Below, in pieces: positions 46,564-56,177 of a DNA stretch of 64,000 bases. The position numbers and the translations under genes were made by a program. Each line of letters starts with the position of its first letter. The stretch's first letter is position 1. Origin of the DNA: Dyadobacter sp. CY345 (GTDB lineage: Bacteria > Bacteroidota > Bacteroidia > Cytophagales > Spirosomataceae); NCBI RefSeq assembly GCF_021502725.1, contig NZ_JAKFFS010000002.1, positions 62,001-126,000 of the forward strand. The letters are read 5' to 3'. The notes beneath the pieces were generated by a model. That model was not told the origin of the DNA and ran no database searches. It saw only the letters and a program-made list of their open reading frames with translations.

Positions 46564-47883
46564 TTAATATCTGTAAGTATCTGCTTTGTAAGGACCTTCT
46601 GTTGGAACACCAATGTAAGCAGCTTGTTCATCAGAAAGAGTTTCAAGTTTCGCACCAACGTGTGCCAAGTGGAAAGCAGCAACTTTTTCATCCAAAGCTT
46701 TTGGAAGAACGTATACTTTTTTCTCGTAAGCAGCCGTGTTAGTCCAAAGTTCGATCTGTGCAAGCGTCTGGTTAGAGAACGAGCATGACATCACGAAAGA
46801 TGGGTGACCCATTGCACAACCCAGGTTCACCAAACGTCCTTCTGCAAGGATGATAATATCTTTTCCTTCTACTGAATAGATATCAACCTGTGGTTTGATC
46901 TGAGATTTTGTAGAACCATAAGCAGAGTTTAACCAAGCCATATCGATTTCGTTATCGAAGTGACCGATGTTACAAACTACTGCCTTATCACGCATTTTAA
47001 GGAAATGTCTTTCAGTAATGATACGGAAGTTACCAGTTGCTGTAACGATGATGTTAGCACGCTCAACAGCTTCGTCCATAGTCACAACTTCAAAACCGTC
47101 CATTGCAGCCTGAAGCGCACAGATTGGATCGATTTCAGTAACCAGAACACGGCATCCAGCGCCACGAAGCGATTCTGCAGAACCTTTTCCTACATCACCG
47201 TAACCTGCTACTACTGCAACTTTACCAGCAAGCATCAAGTCAGTTGCACGACGGATTGAATCAACAAGTGATTCACGGCAACCGTATTTGTTATCAAATT
47301 TAGATTTAGTAACCGAGTCATTTACATTGATTGCAGGCAAATGAAGCGTACCATTTTTAAGACGATCGTACAAACGAAGAACACCCGTTGTCGTTTCTTC
47401 TGAAAGACCTTTAATGCCTTCGATTAATTCAGGGTATTGGTCGAAAACCATGTTAGTAAGGTCACCACCATCATCAAGGATCATGTTCAATGGCTGACGA
47501 TCTTCACCGAAGAAAAGCGTTTGTTCGATACACCAGTTGAATTCTTCCTCGTTCATACCTTTCCAGGCATATACAGGGATACCAGCTGCCGCGATTGCCG
47601 CTGCTGCGTGATCCTGCGTTGAGAAAATGTTACATGAAGACCAGGTAACTTCTGCACCCAAAGCTGTAAGTGTTTCGATCAACACAGCAGTTTGGATCGT
47701 CATGTGAAGACAACCCGCAACACGTGCACCTTTCAAAGGCTGTGACGGACCGTATTCAGTGCGAATTGCCATAAGACCTGGCATTTCAGCCTCTGCCAAT
47801 GTAATTTCTTTGCGACCCCATTCGGCCAGCGATATGTCTTTAACCTTGTAAGGAATGTACGTTGTTTCTGTTGACGTAGCCAT
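46564..47883 (-). CDS. ahcY: Adenosylhomocysteinase (S-adenosylhomocysteine hydrolase)
   Basis: This cytosolic NAD-dependent enzyme of 439 residues splits S-adenosylhomocysteine, the product of SAM-dependent methylation, into homocysteine and adenosine. It has [15 protein letters not shown] near the N-terminus, the NAD loop [19 protein letters not shown], and the C-terminal [10 protein letters not shown] tail. Length is normal. With metK at 16001-17281 it covers two steps of the SAM cycle in this window, but the genes are about 30 kb apart and separately transcribed. A good promoter is upstream. Confidence 0.97.
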   Translation of the reverse strand: MATSTETTYIPYKVKDISLAEWGRKEITLAEAEMPGLMAIRTEYGPSQPLKGARVAGCLHMTIQTAVLIETLTALGAEVTWSSCNIFSTQDHAAAAIAAAGIPVYAWKGMNEEEFNWCIEQTLFFGEDRQPLNMILDDGGDLTNMVFDQYPELIEGIKGLSEETTTGVLRLYDRLKNGTLHLPAINVNDSVTKSKFDNKYGCRESLVDSIRRATDLMLAGKVAVVAGYGDVGKGSAESLRGAGCRVLVTEIDPICALQAAMDGFEVVTMDEAVERANIIVTATGNFRIITERHFLKMRDKAVVCNIGHFDNEIDMAWLNSAYGSTKSQIKPQVDIYSVEGKDIIILAEGRLVNLGCAMGHPSFVMSCSFSNQTLAQIELWTNTAAYEKKVYVLPKALDEKVAAFHLAHVGAKLETLSDEQAAYIGVPTEGPYKADTYRY

Positions 47884-47918
47884 TTTCTATTTGGATTTTT
47901 GTTTTCTAATTAATAACA

Positions 47919-47951
47919 CAAAATTAAGTAGAAAAACCATCAGGATTCAAA
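47919..47951 (-). promoter_or_regulatory. Bacteroidota-type promoter for ahcY
   Basis: Read on the minus strand, TTTG at 47951-47948 is separated by 21 bp from TAATTTTG at 47926-47919, matching the -33/-7 consensus TTTG-N19-21-TAnnTTTG. The expected transcription start is about 28-30 bp before the ATG. Confidence 0.65.
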
Positions 47952-48176
47952 TTTGTAGATGAATATTGGGGTTTTGATTTAAAAATTAGATATTCTATCT
48001 GAAATCGGTAGTGATATCTACATTTTAAAGCGATTAAGGTATCCTATAATTGGGTGTGTAGATATTTTGTCTGCTTGTAAAAGTTCAAAGACTTTCGCTC
48101 TTGGCAACATTTAAGATTTTTTGATCGTTGAAATGTTTTTTCTGCCTGATTATCAAAATAGTTGCTGCCAGGCTAA

Positions 48177-48204
48177 CAAAAAAGCGCTGCCTTTTGAGCA
48201 ACGC
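48177..48204 (-). terminator. Terminator downstream of ahpD
   Basis: On the minus strand GCGTTGC and GCAGCGC form a 7-bp stem with one G-U pair, followed by TTTTTTG. It lies about 50 bp past the ahpD stop. Confidence 0.75.
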
Positions 48205-48255
48205 CTTATATATAAAAATTATCAATCTGGTTGTGAAACCGCCTTGATAAGAAGT

Positions 48256-48846
48256 TTAAATTAAAACAGTGAAACTCTTGAAGATTGCACCGATACGAAC
48301 TGCGTCGAAGATACGTGCCTGAGTTCCGCCATGATTAATTACGGATTGTTCATGAGAAGTAACACACATTTCACAGCCATTCAGCGCGGAAACTACAAGG
48401 CTTAACAATTCAAAAAACTCTTTGCCCAGCACAGGATTAACCATAATGCTCATTTTAATTCCGGCAGGAGCATTGTTGTAAAACTCTTTGTCCATAAAGT
48501 GTCTGAAACGGTAGAACACATTATTCGCATTCATCAGAGATACACAGGCAGTTACTTCTGCGATCTCTTTTTCGTCAGCGCCTTCCGCTACCGCAAGTTC
48601 TTCAATAGCCGAAATAAGTGCTGCGTTTTTCTCATTTATAGCAACAGAAAGAGCAATCAAAAGAGCCTCTTTGCGGTTGATGTTCTGAGATTTTAAAACA
48701 TTACCAATGTTGATTTTCAAGTCTTTAAGGTAACGGTGGTCTAACGCCGCCAACTTATTCATAAGCACGCTTTCAAATTCTGCGGGCAAATTAATTTCTT
48801 TATACAGAGAATCTTGCGTATTCCCTGTGGCTGCAAATGGATACAT
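48256..48846 (-). CDS. ahpD: AhpD-like alkylhydroperoxidase (carboxymuconolactone decarboxylase fold)
   Basis: The protein has 196 residues. It has the AhpD active site CEMCVTSHE with Cys158, Cys161 and His165. In Mycobacterium tuberculosis, AhpD reduces AhpC and so links peroxide removal to the dihydrolipoamide pool. The upstream neighbour here is a peroxiredoxin of the same AhpC type (106 bp away, same strand). The pair is therefore likely to work as the same peroxidase system. Length and fold (all alpha-helical with the CxxC near the C-terminal third) fit the family. Confidence 0.9.
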   Translation of the reverse strand: MYPFAATGNTQDSLYKEINLPAEFESVLMNKLAALDHRYLKDLKINIGNVLKSQNINRKEALLIALSVAINEKNAALISAIEELAVAEGADEKEIAEVTACVSLMNANNVFYRFRHFMDKEFYNNAPAGIKMSIMVNPVLGKEFFELLSLVVSALNGCEMCVTSHEQSVINHGGTQARIFDAVRIGAIFKSFTVLI

Positions 48847-48871
48847 TTTAGGTTGGATTGGAAGTGTGAAA

Positions 48872-48948
48872 GAGTTTAGAGTTTAGAGTTAAAAGTTTAA
48901 TGTCGGCTTACTGTCAACTTTGAACTTTTAACTCTGAACTTTGAACTC
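48872..48948 (-). terminator. Long imperfect hairpin between ahpC-like and ahpD genes
   Basis: The arms 48872-48897 and 48923-48948 match at 23 of 26 positions, with two of the mismatches allowing G-U pairs on one strand. The hairpin occupies most of the gap. It could attenuate transcription so that ahpD is made at a lower level than the peroxiredoxin. Confidence 0.6.
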
Positions 48949-48952
48949 AAAA

Positions 48953-49504
48953 TTAAGCTAACGTAGCTTCTCCTTTAACCCAGTTACATGGGCAAAGTTC
49001 GTCAGTTTGCAAAGCGTCAAGTACACGAAGAACTTCATCAACGTTACGTCCAACAGAAAGATCGTTGATACATACCCAACGAATAATTCCTTGTGGATCA
49101 ACGATGTAAGTTGCGCGGTAAGCAATTTTTTCGTTTGCTTCAAGAATTCCTAATTCTTCTGCAAGAGATTTGGAAGTATCTGCAAGCATTGGGAATTGAA
49201 GATCACGAAGATCGTCATGGCTTTTTCTCCAGGCCAAATGAACATTTTCGCTGTCTGTTGAAGCACCGATCAGGATTGCATCACGGTCAGCAAAATCAGC
49301 AGTTTTTTTGTTGAATTCAGCAATTTCAGTAGGACAAACGAAAGTAAAATCCTTAGGCCACCAGAACATCACCATCCATTTTTCCGCATTGATGTGATCT
49401 TCAGAAGTGATATCATAAAATTCGTTTCCTTTTTCAAGAGAAACTACTGAGATTTTTTTGAATTCAGGGAATTTTGATCCAACGGATACAATTGTATTTT
49501 TCAT
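48953..49504 (-). CDS. ahpC: AhpC-type peroxiredoxin
   Basis: This thiol peroxidase of 183 residues reduces hydrogen peroxide and organic peroxides. The peroxidatic cysteine is Cys57 in FTFVCPTEI. A C-terminal ELCPCNW gives Cys171 and Cys173, the three-cysteine layout of mycobacterial AhpC that works with AhpD. SVGRNVDEVLRVLDALQTDE is also shared with that group. It is transcribed before ahpD, and its promoter matches the Bacteroidota consensus. A cytosolic location is expected because there is no signal peptide. Confidence 0.92.
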   Translation of the reverse strand: MKNTIVSVGSKFPEFKKISVVSLEKGNEFYDITSEDHINAEKWMVMFWWPKDFTFVCPTEIAEFNKKTADFADRDAILIGASTDSENVHLAWRKSHDDLRDLQFPMLADTSKSLAEELGILEANEKIAYRATYIVDPQGIIRWVCINDLSVGRNVDEVLRVLDALQTDELCPCNWVKGEATLA

Positions 49505-49543
49505 TGTTATTATGGTTGCTTTGGTTTGTACTATTTCTTGTTA

Positions 49544-49574
49544 CAAAACTAATCACAACCACAACGCATGGCAA
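49544..49574 (-). promoter_or_regulatory. Bacteroidota-type promoter for the ahpC-like gene
   Basis: On the minus strand TTG (49574-49572) is separated by 20 bp from TAGTTTTG (49551-49544), matching the -33/-7 consensus. Transcription would start about 33 bp before the ATG. No OxyR-type site was recognised. Confidence 0.65.
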
Positions 49575-49735
49575 GATTTGACATGGTACAATTCCAGGCA
49601 ATGCTTGAATTAAATAAATGAATTTATGTTTTCTATTGAAAATACAGTCTCTATAAATTTCACCTATATATGTATCAATTTGTACTATATGATTATATTA
49701 ACAAAATAGATAATTATACAAATCTAAGATTGCTA

Positions 49736-51040
49736 CTACGCCATCACACTCAAAACCGACTCCAAAGCCATTCCTCTTGATCCTTTTATAAGAATCAGCG
49801 TTTCATGCTGCGGATTGTCCATCACCCAGTTATGCAGTGAAAATTTATCAGGGAAATAGTATGCTTTTGGTAGTGCCGGCAGTGCGGCCTGCATATGTTT
49901 TCCGGTAAGAATAACGAGATCAAATTTGGCATCTGCAACCAATTTTCCTAATTCTAAATGTTCCTCTTCCGAAGCGCCGCCCAGCTCAAACATATCACCC
50001 AGGATAACCATCTTATGTTTGGCTTCCATGTTGGCAAAATTGGTGATAGCAGCGGCCATTGATGATGGATTTGCGTTATAGGCATCCATGATGATTGTAT
50101 TGGTCCCGCGCTTGACAATCTGTGAACGGTTATTGTCGGGCTGATAATTTCCGACAGCCTCGTATGCATCTTCATCCGTTACTCCAAAATGATTCCCAAC
50201 CGCCAGTGCGGCGCAGATATTATCAAAATTATACTGACCTGGAATATGCGTCGTTACGATTTTTCCTTTATTTCCTTCAAAAGTAACCACCGGACTTTCT
50301 TGAATTAATCTCGGGTTCACTGGACTGCTTTCTGTGTTATAGAAAACAATTTCGCCAAAAGCTCTGCGCTTGCTGACCATTTCCATAACAGCTTCATTTT
50401 CTACATTGACAAAAACAATTCCTTTCTTTTTGGACAAATAATCAAGAAGTTCACCTTTGCCTTTGATAATACCCTTTACACCGCCAAAACCTTCCAAATG
50501 CGCTTTCCCAATATTTGTGATCAAGCCATGCGTAGGCTGTGCAATACTGCTCAACAAAGCAATTTCTTCCTGATGATTTGCACCCATTTCAACAACTGCC
50601 ATTTCATATTTTGAAGCGTCGATAGAAAGTAGCGTCAATGGGACACCGATGTGATTATTTAGATTACCTTTCGTTGCGTAAATTTTGTATTTCATGGACA
50701 ACACCTTCGCAATCAACTCTTTTGTTGTTGTTTTTCCGTTCGAGCCTGTCAAAGCAATGACGGGAAAAGTAAATGTTTTACGATGGTGGCGGGCAAGATC
50801 CTGAAGAGCGGTCAATACGTCTTCGACCAATAAAAATTTATCTCCTGTTACTACATCCGGATTATCCACAACTGCATAAGCAGCTCCTTTTTTTAATGCT
50901 TCTGAGGCATAGGTATTACCATCGAAAGTATCTCCTTTCAGAGCAAAAAATATACATCCGGGTGTTATTTGGCGGGTGTCGGTACTGATGGTGTGGCCTT
51001 CCAGGTAAATATCGTAAAGCTGTTCCAGAGAGGTATGCAT
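49736..51040 (-). CDS. murF: UDP-N-acetylmuramoyl-tripeptide--D-alanyl-D-alanine ligase
   Basis: This cytosolic Mur ligase of 434 residues adds D-Ala-D-Ala to the peptidoglycan precursor, using ATP. It has the N-terminal substrate domain with SIDTRxxxxG-type residues (STDTRQITPGCIFFALKG), the ATP loop TGSNGKTTTKE (98-108), EMGANHQEEI, and the C-terminal DAYNANPSSMAAAI and LGDMFELG segments. All are intact. It is a single gene, divergent from the secreted FG-GAP gene. Confidence 0.96.
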   Translation of the reverse strand: MHTSLEQLYDIYLEGHTISTDTRQITPGCIFFALKGDTFDGNTYASEALKKGAAYAVVDNPDVVTGDKFLLVEDVLTALQDLARHHRKTFTFPVIALTGSNGKTTTKELIAKVLSMKYKIYATKGNLNNHIGVPLTLLSIDASKYEMAVVEMGANHQEEIALLSSIAQPTHGLITNIGKAHLEGFGGVKGIIKGKGELLDYLSKKKGIVFVNVENEAVMEMVSKRRAFGEIVFYNTESSPVNPRLIQESPVVTFEGNKGKIVTTHIPGQYNFDNICAALAVGNHFGVTDEDAYEAVGNYQPDNNRSQIVKRGTNTIIMDAYNANPSSMAAAITNFANMEAKHKMVILGDMFELGGASEEEHLELGKLVADAKFDLVILTGKHMQAALPALPKAYYFPDKFSLHNWVMDNPQHETLILIKGSRGMALESVLSVMA

Positions 51041-51178
51041 GGGAATTTTCAGAAAGTAAAAAATCGGTTCATAAACTTTGCCCGTTCAGCTCAATCAAAT
51101 GCTTTGTAATTTCGTTAGGTTTACGGTAGCTGTGATCGGCCAGACGGGCTGACAAAATTAATAGATTATTATTCAACG

Positions 51179-53401
51179 ATGCGTACGAAATTTACCTGCC
51201 TCTTATTCTTTATATTTTCGGTTATTCTCATTTCGCCAGGGCATGCTCAAAATCCATGGTTTAAAATGGATACGACCACCGCACTTTCGGTGAATGCAAA
51301 AAAGTTGATCAATCCGTGGGCTGGTGGTTTGAATGCTGCACAGTATACAAAAATGGATCTGAACGGCGACGGCGTTGAAGATCTCATTGTTTTCGAGAGA
51401 ACAAGCGGTAATATTTCTACGTTCCTTGCCGGTGTCGATCCGGAAAACGCGCAAAAAAAAGCCTGGGTACATGCTCCGGTTTATCAATATCGTTTTCCTA
51501 AAATCGACAACTGGATGATCCTCGCCGATTATGACAACGACGGTTATAAGGATCTTTTTACATTTACCCCACTTGGAATAAAGATTTATAAGCAGATGCA
51601 GGATGGCGGAATCTGGTCGTGGAAGCTTATTAAAGATGGATTATATACGGAGGGTTTTTCTGGTTTAGTAAATTTGCAGGTTTCCAGCCAGGATATTCCT
51701 GGTATTGTTGATCTTGATAATGACGGAGATCTGGACGTAATTACCTTTGACTCGCAAGGCGCATACATAGAATTTCACCAGAACATGAGCATGGAGCGTT
51801 ACAACGTTCCGGACAGTTTAGTTTACAAAAGAAATGGAAATTGCTGGGGTAATTTCCACAAAGGTAATGGTGAGGATTTTGTGTTGGGCGAAGACTGCGG
51901 CGTTGTCAATAATTCACCTAGACGGGTTATGCACGCCGGCAATTCTATTTTGCTCCACGACTTTGACGGTGATGGAAAAAAAGATCTGATCATCGGTCAC
52001 GTGAGCAATGACCATATCTCATTTTTAAAAAATACCGGCGAAAACCTTATTGCTAATTTTACGAGTTATACGCATAATTATCCCACAGTTGATCCAATAT
52101 CGTTTTATATATTCCCATCCGCGTACTACGAAGATGTAGATTTTGACGGCATAAAGGATTTGATCGCTGCGCCAAATGTGCCGAACAATGACGGAAATCT
52201 GATGAACTACCAATCGTCAAACTGGTTATATCATAATGCTGGTACAAGTGACAATGCCAGTTTTAGTCTTGTCCAAAAGAACTTTCTTCAGGATCAAATG
52301 CTCGATGTAGGTGAAAATGCCGCACCTTCGTTTTTCGATGTTGATGGCGACGGAGATCTGGATATGGTCGTGGGAGCCGGTGGAACACGGGATGGAAATA
52401 ATTTTCGCGGGCGTTTTTGGCTGCTTAGAAATGTAGGGGATCGGTTAAATCCAGTTTACGAAATTGCTTCTGATAATTACCTGAATATTCCGGCGGCTTT
52501 GGATTTGTATAACATAAAACCGCAATGGGCAGATTTTAATGGTGACGGTGTTCCTGATCTTGGTTTTGCAGGAACAACAATTCGTGGTTTGGCATATTAT
52601 TATATTCCGAACAAGGCAGCGAAGGGACAAGCAGTTCAACTGAATGTTGCCGAAATGGTTGCGATCGCTATGCCTGCGCAATCCCAAATTGCAGATTATC
52701 CGCTTTTTTATGATGTAGATAACGATGGAGATCTGGATTTGCTGGTGGGGAAACCGCAGGGAAATGTTAATTATTATAAAAATACAGGTACAAATTCACA
52801 ATTTTCCTTACAGCTGGAAACCGAAGCTTTTGCCGGAATCACGCCGAATTATGAAGGAAGAAATGTTCAGTTGTCTGTTGCAGACATTGATCTTGACGGC
52901 AAGCAAGATCTGGTGACGGTAGACTTTTCCGGGAAATTAAGAATTTTTCACTCAGCAGAGTTCGGCAGTTGGACGGAGCGGGAAAGTTCGCTGATTGATT
53001 ATAACGGCATAGGCGCCTCGTCACTTTTTGGAGCTTATTTATATGCAGCAATTGGAGATTATAATGGTGATGGAAAACCGGATATCGCCATTGGTAACGG
53101 AGCGGGAGGTTTAATACTGCTTCAAAATAAATTGAATATAACCATTACACCCGTTGAACCGCCAATTGAACAAAGCGTAAAAGTATATCCAAATCCGGCC
53201 AGAGAATTTGTAAAAGTGCTCTCTACACAAAACGCAACTGTTACAGTATTTTCTGTTAATGGTATCATGATTCAGAAAGATGTACCCGTCAGAGCGAACC
53301 AGGAAAAAGAGATTTCGACGTCAAAATGGATACCCGGCTTATATCTTCTGGAATTCAATACCGGCTCGGCAAGCGTGGTCAGGAAGATTGTTATTCAGTA
53401 A
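51179..53401 (+). CDS. Secreted FG-GAP/VCBS repeat protein with type IX secretion sorting domain
   Basis: The protein has 740 residues with a signal peptide (ISPGHAQNP). About ten calcium-binding-loop repeats of the form DxNxDGxxDLxxx run through it (DLNGDGVEDLIVF, DYDNDGYKDLFTF, DLDNDGDLDVITF, DFDGDGKKDLIIG, DVDGDGDLDMVVG and others). These form a beta-propeller of the integrin type. The last 70 residues, starting VKVYPNPAREFVKV and ending GLYLLEFNTGSASVVRKIVIQ, are a type A T9SS C-terminal sorting domain, so the protein is exported by the gliding/T9SS machinery and probably held at the surface. Its ligand is unknown. Confidence 0.9.
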   Translation: MRTKFTCLLFFIFSVILISPGHAQNPWFKMDTTTALSVNAKKLINPWAGGLNAAQYTKMDLNGDGVEDLIVFERTSGNISTFLAGVDPENAQKKAWVHAPVYQYRFPKIDNWMILADYDNDGYKDLFTFTPLGIKIYKQMQDGGIWSWKLIKDGLYTEGFSGLVNLQVSSQDIPGIVDLDNDGDLDVITFDSQGAYIEFHQNMSMERYNVPDSLVYKRNGNCWGNFHKGNGEDFVLGEDCGVVNNSPRRVMHAGNSILLHDFDGDGKKDLIIGHVSNDHISFLKNTGENLIANFTSYTHNYPTVDPISFYIFPSAYYEDVDFDGIKDLIAAPNVPNNDGNLMNYQSSNWLYHNAGTSDNASFSLVQKNFLQDQMLDVGENAAPSFFDVDGDGDLDMVVGAGGTRDGNNFRGRFWLLRNVGDRLNPVYEIASDNYLNIPAALDLYNIKPQWADFNGDGVPDLGFAGTTIRGLAYYYIPNKAAKGQAVQLNVAEMVAIAMPAQSQIADYPLFYDVDNDGDLDLLVGKPQGNVNYYKNTGTNSQFSLQLETEAFAGITPNYEGRNVQLSVADIDLDGKQDLVTVDFSGKLRIFHSAEFGSWTERESSLIDYNGIGASSLFGAYLYAAIGDYNGDGKPDIAIGNGAGGLILLQNKLNITITPVEPPIEQSVKVYPNPAREFVKVLSTQNATVTVFSVNGIMIQKDVPVRANQEKEISTSKWIPGLYLLEFNTGSASVVRKIVIQ

Positions 53402-53675
53402 CAGATCTGTTTCAATGATCAATGCTGCGTTGAATTAATTCTAAAAAATAATCAAAAATTATAAATATTGGTTTTTTTAAGTAAATACTTAATCTCAGGT
53501 ACTTACCCTACTGCAACCGCGGAATTATTTAAAACTTAATTCGAAAAACCTTATTTGAAGCAGTACGGTACAGGATGCGCTAATTCCTTATGGATAGCAA
53601 TTTACCGGTTAAATGAATGATATAGTTCGCGTTATACATTCATTGACCATAAAAACATTAAATTCCTGTAACCTC

Positions 53676-54758
53676 ATGCAAGCACTTCTTGGTGTAATTT
53701 TTCATTTTATTGGTGGCTTTGCTTCCGGCAGTTTTTATATTCCTTACAAAAAAGTAAAAGGTTGGGCCTGGGAAACTTACTGGATTGTCGGTGGGTTATT
53801 TTCCTGGCTGATCGTTCCTCCGCTTGCTGCATATCTTACCATTCCGGGTTATATGGACATCATTGCCCATACCGATGGTGGTATTTTATTTCTTACCTAT
53901 TTCTTCGGCGTGCTTTGGGGAATCGGCGGTTTGACTTATGGATTGGGTGTCCGTTATCTGGGGGTATCGCTGGGTAGTTCAATTATTCTCGGACTTTGTT
54001 CCGTTTTCGGTGCACTGATTCCTTCCGTTTATTATTTATTTGAACCAACGCCTGGAAAGGATTCAATCAAAGATCTGATCAATAGTGATTGGGGACAAAT
54101 GGTTTTGTTAGGTTTGCTTGTCTGCGTGATTGGAATTATCATTTGCGGAAAAGCTGGTGCCATGAAAGACAACGACTTGAAAAAAAGTGGTATCGTTTCT
54201 GATGGTAATACTGAATTTAAGATCGGTTTAGGGTTAACCGTTTCCATCATTTCAGGTATACTGAGTGCTTGTTTTGCCTTTGGTATAGATGCCGGAAAAG
54301 TCATGGCAGACGAAGCGAATACGATCTGGCAGGCGTCAAATCCTGGACAAGGAAATTTCCTTTTCCAAAATAATGTAACCTATATTATTATCCTTTTAGG
54401 CGGTTTAACTACAAATTTTATCTGGTGTATGCTGCTGAATGCGCGCAATAAGACGTTCAGTAATTATACGGATAAAAGTACGCCGCTCCTGTCAAACTAT
54501 ATCTTTTCAGCCCTGGCCGGAACGACCTGGTTTTTGCAATTTTTCTTTTACGGAATGGGTGAAAGCAAATTAGGTAATGGACCAAGCTCCTGGATTCTGC
54601 ATATGGCATTTATCATTTTGATTGCAAACACCTGGGGCCTTGTTTTAAATGAATGGAAAGGGGTTACAAAGAAAACGTTAAACACAATTATTGCAGGAAT
54701 TTTGGTTATCGTTTTATCTGTATTGATTGTCGGATACGGAAATTATCTGCACGAGTGA
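53676..54758 (+). CDS. rhaT: L-rhamnose/proton symporter
   Basis: This inner-membrane transporter of 360 residues has ten hydrophobic helices. It starts MQALLGVIFHFIGGFASGSFYIPYKKVKGWAWETYW, matching the E. coli RhaT beginning with FYxPxKKVKxWxWET. GGILFLTYFFGVLWGIGGLTYGLGVRYLG is also shared. I use the ATG at 53676. An upstream ATG at 53613 would add 21 residues not seen in the family. A VCBS protein and a TIM-barrel epimerase gene follow, but no rhamnose isomerase or rhamnulokinase is in the window. Confidence 0.92.
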   Translation: MQALLGVIFHFIGGFASGSFYIPYKKVKGWAWETYWIVGGLFSWLIVPPLAAYLTIPGYMDIIAHTDGGILFLTYFFGVLWGIGGLTYGLGVRYLGVSLGSSIILGLCSVFGALIPSVYYLFEPTPGKDSIKDLINSDWGQMVLLGLLVCVIGIIICGKAGAMKDNDLKKSGIVSDGNTEFKIGLGLTVSIISGILSACFAFGIDAGKVMADEANTIWQASNPGQGNFLFQNNVTYIIILLGGLTTNFIWCMLLNARNKTFSNYTDKSTPLLSNYIFSALAGTTWFLQFFFYGMGESKLGNGPSSWILHMAFIILIANTWGLVLNEWKGVTKKTLNTIIAGILVIVLSVLIVGYGNYLHE

Positions 54759-54794
54759 TTTTTTGTTATTGAAAACTACAGGAGAAAATGGACC

Positions 54795-54832
54795 GGCCAG
54801 GAAGTACCTTTGGGTATAACCTGGCCATTTTT
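54795..54832 (+). terminator. Terminator after rhaT
   Basis: GGCCAGG (54795-54801) pairs with CCTGGCC (54820-54826), with an inner GTACC/GGTAT stem, followed by ATTTTT. It separates rhaT from the downstream pair. Confidence 0.85.
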
Positions 54833-54945
54833 GCAAATTGTCACCAGTGCTTTTAGTTATTCAATATTTCTTAATTTAGGATTGTCTTTTCAGGTATAAT
54901 TTTAGTGCATAATACTTATGTAAACGAACCAAATGCTGAATAGCT

Positions 54946-56136
54946 ATGAAAATGAAATTTGAAAAGTATATCAGTTTGTTTTGTTTGACAACAATATTTA
55001 TTCTTGGAGCATCCGCCTCATTTGCCCAGAAGAACGCAAGGCCAACGAGTTTCGAGAAACATGTGGTCACAACCGACTTTATTGCAGAGGGTGCTGCTAT
55101 CGGGGATGTTAACAAAGACGGGAAAAAGGATATTCTTTCCGGTGCTTTCTGGTTCGAAGCACCCAAATGGACAAAGCATGAAATTATGCCGCCAAAAACT
55201 TTTTCATGGAAAGACGGTTACAGCGATTCGTTTTTAGATTTCAGCGCAGATGTGAACCAGGATGGATGGGTTGATCTGATACGTATCGACATTGCTGCAA
55301 AACCTGCGGTATGGTATGAAAATCCGAAGGGGAAACCGGGGCACTGGGTTGCCCGCCAGATTTATCCGTCTATCGGAAATGAATCGCCTATGTTTGTTGA
55401 TATTGACGGCGATGGACGTCTGGATTTGCTGGCGAACGATCCTGAGAGCAAACAAGTAATATGGTTGAGCCCGCCCAGAAAAAAAGGAAGTTATGAATGG
55501 GAGAAATATATAATCAGCAGCGACCCGGAACTCGCAACGCACATGTATACGCACGGGCTTGGCTATGGTGATATCAACGGAGACGGCAAATCGGATGTGC
55601 TCGTGAAAAATGGCTGGTGGGAGGGTACGGGAAATCCCAAAACCCGGGACTGGAAATTTCATCCTACTAATTTGAGTCAGGATTGCGCACAAATGTATGT
55701 TTACGATGTTAATAAGGATGGTTTAAATGATGTGCTTAGTTCGTCAGCACATAATTACGGCGTTTGGTGGCATGAGCAGGGAAAAGATGAGCAGGGAAAT
55801 ACTATCTGGACTGAACATGAAATTGGCAGAGAATTTTCTCAGTCGCATGGTTTGGGATTCAAGGATATGAACGGGGATGGTGTTCCAGATCTGATAACAG
55901 GAAAGCGCTGGTATGCCCACAATGGTGGTGACCCGGGTGCTCAGGATGCGTCACTGACCTATTGGTATGAATTAAAACCCGGCAAAAATCCAACATGGAC
56001 TGCTCATCAGATCGACACAGAAGCGGGTGCTGGATTGCACGTTGAAGTTGAGGATATGAATAAAGATGGCTTACCGGATATTGTTGTAGGAAATAAAAAG
56101 GGTGTTCATTATTTTGAGAATCGAAGTACAAAATAA
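54946..56136 (+). CDS. Exported FG-GAP/VCBS repeat protein
   Basis: The protein has 396 residues with a signal peptide (GASASFAQK). It carries seven or so calcium-loop repeats (DVNKDGKKDILSG, DVNQDGWVDLIRI, DIDGDGRLDLLAN, DINGDGKSDVLVK, DVNKDGLNDVLSS, DMNGDGVPDLITG, DMNKDGLPDIVVG) with tryptophan-rich strands (WFEAPKWTKHEI), giving a seven-bladed propeller. There is no T9SS tail, so it is probably periplasmic. Such proteins sit beside TIM-barrel isomerases in Bacteroidota sugar clusters, and the epimerase gene follows here after 41 bp. A carbohydrate-binding role is an inference. Confidence 0.85.
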   Translation: MKMKFEKYISLFCLTTIFILGASASFAQKNARPTSFEKHVVTTDFIAEGAAIGDVNKDGKKDILSGAFWFEAPKWTKHEIMPPKTFSWKDGYSDSFLDFSADVNQDGWVDLIRIDIAAKPAVWYENPKGKPGHWVARQIYPSIGNESPMFVDIDGDGRLDLLANDPESKQVIWLSPPRKKGSYEWEKYIISSDPELATHMYTHGLGYGDINGDGKSDVLVKNGWWEGTGNPKTRDWKFHPTNLSQDCAQMYVYDVNKDGLNDVLSSSAHNYGVWWHEQGKDEQGNTIWTEHEIGREFSQSHGLGFKDMNGDGVPDLITGKRWYAHNGGDPGAQDASLTYWYELKPGKNPTWTAHQIDTEAGAGLHVEVEDMNKDGLPDIVVGNKKGVHYFENRSTK

Positions 56137-56177
56137 TTTCAAATCGTCGCCAGTTACACACTTTCAATTCCATATTC

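Larger units (their letters stand above)
47884..48255. other. Intergenic region between ahcY and ahpD
   Basis: These 372 bp contain the ahcY promoter (47919-47951, minus) and the ahpD terminator (48177-48204, minus). I see no gene in the rest, which is AT-rich. Confidence 0.55.

Noticed and set aside
53613-53675. Upstream ATG for rhaT
   Set aside because: It adds 21 residues unlike any RhaT N-terminus. The ATG at 53676 aligns with the known start of the family.
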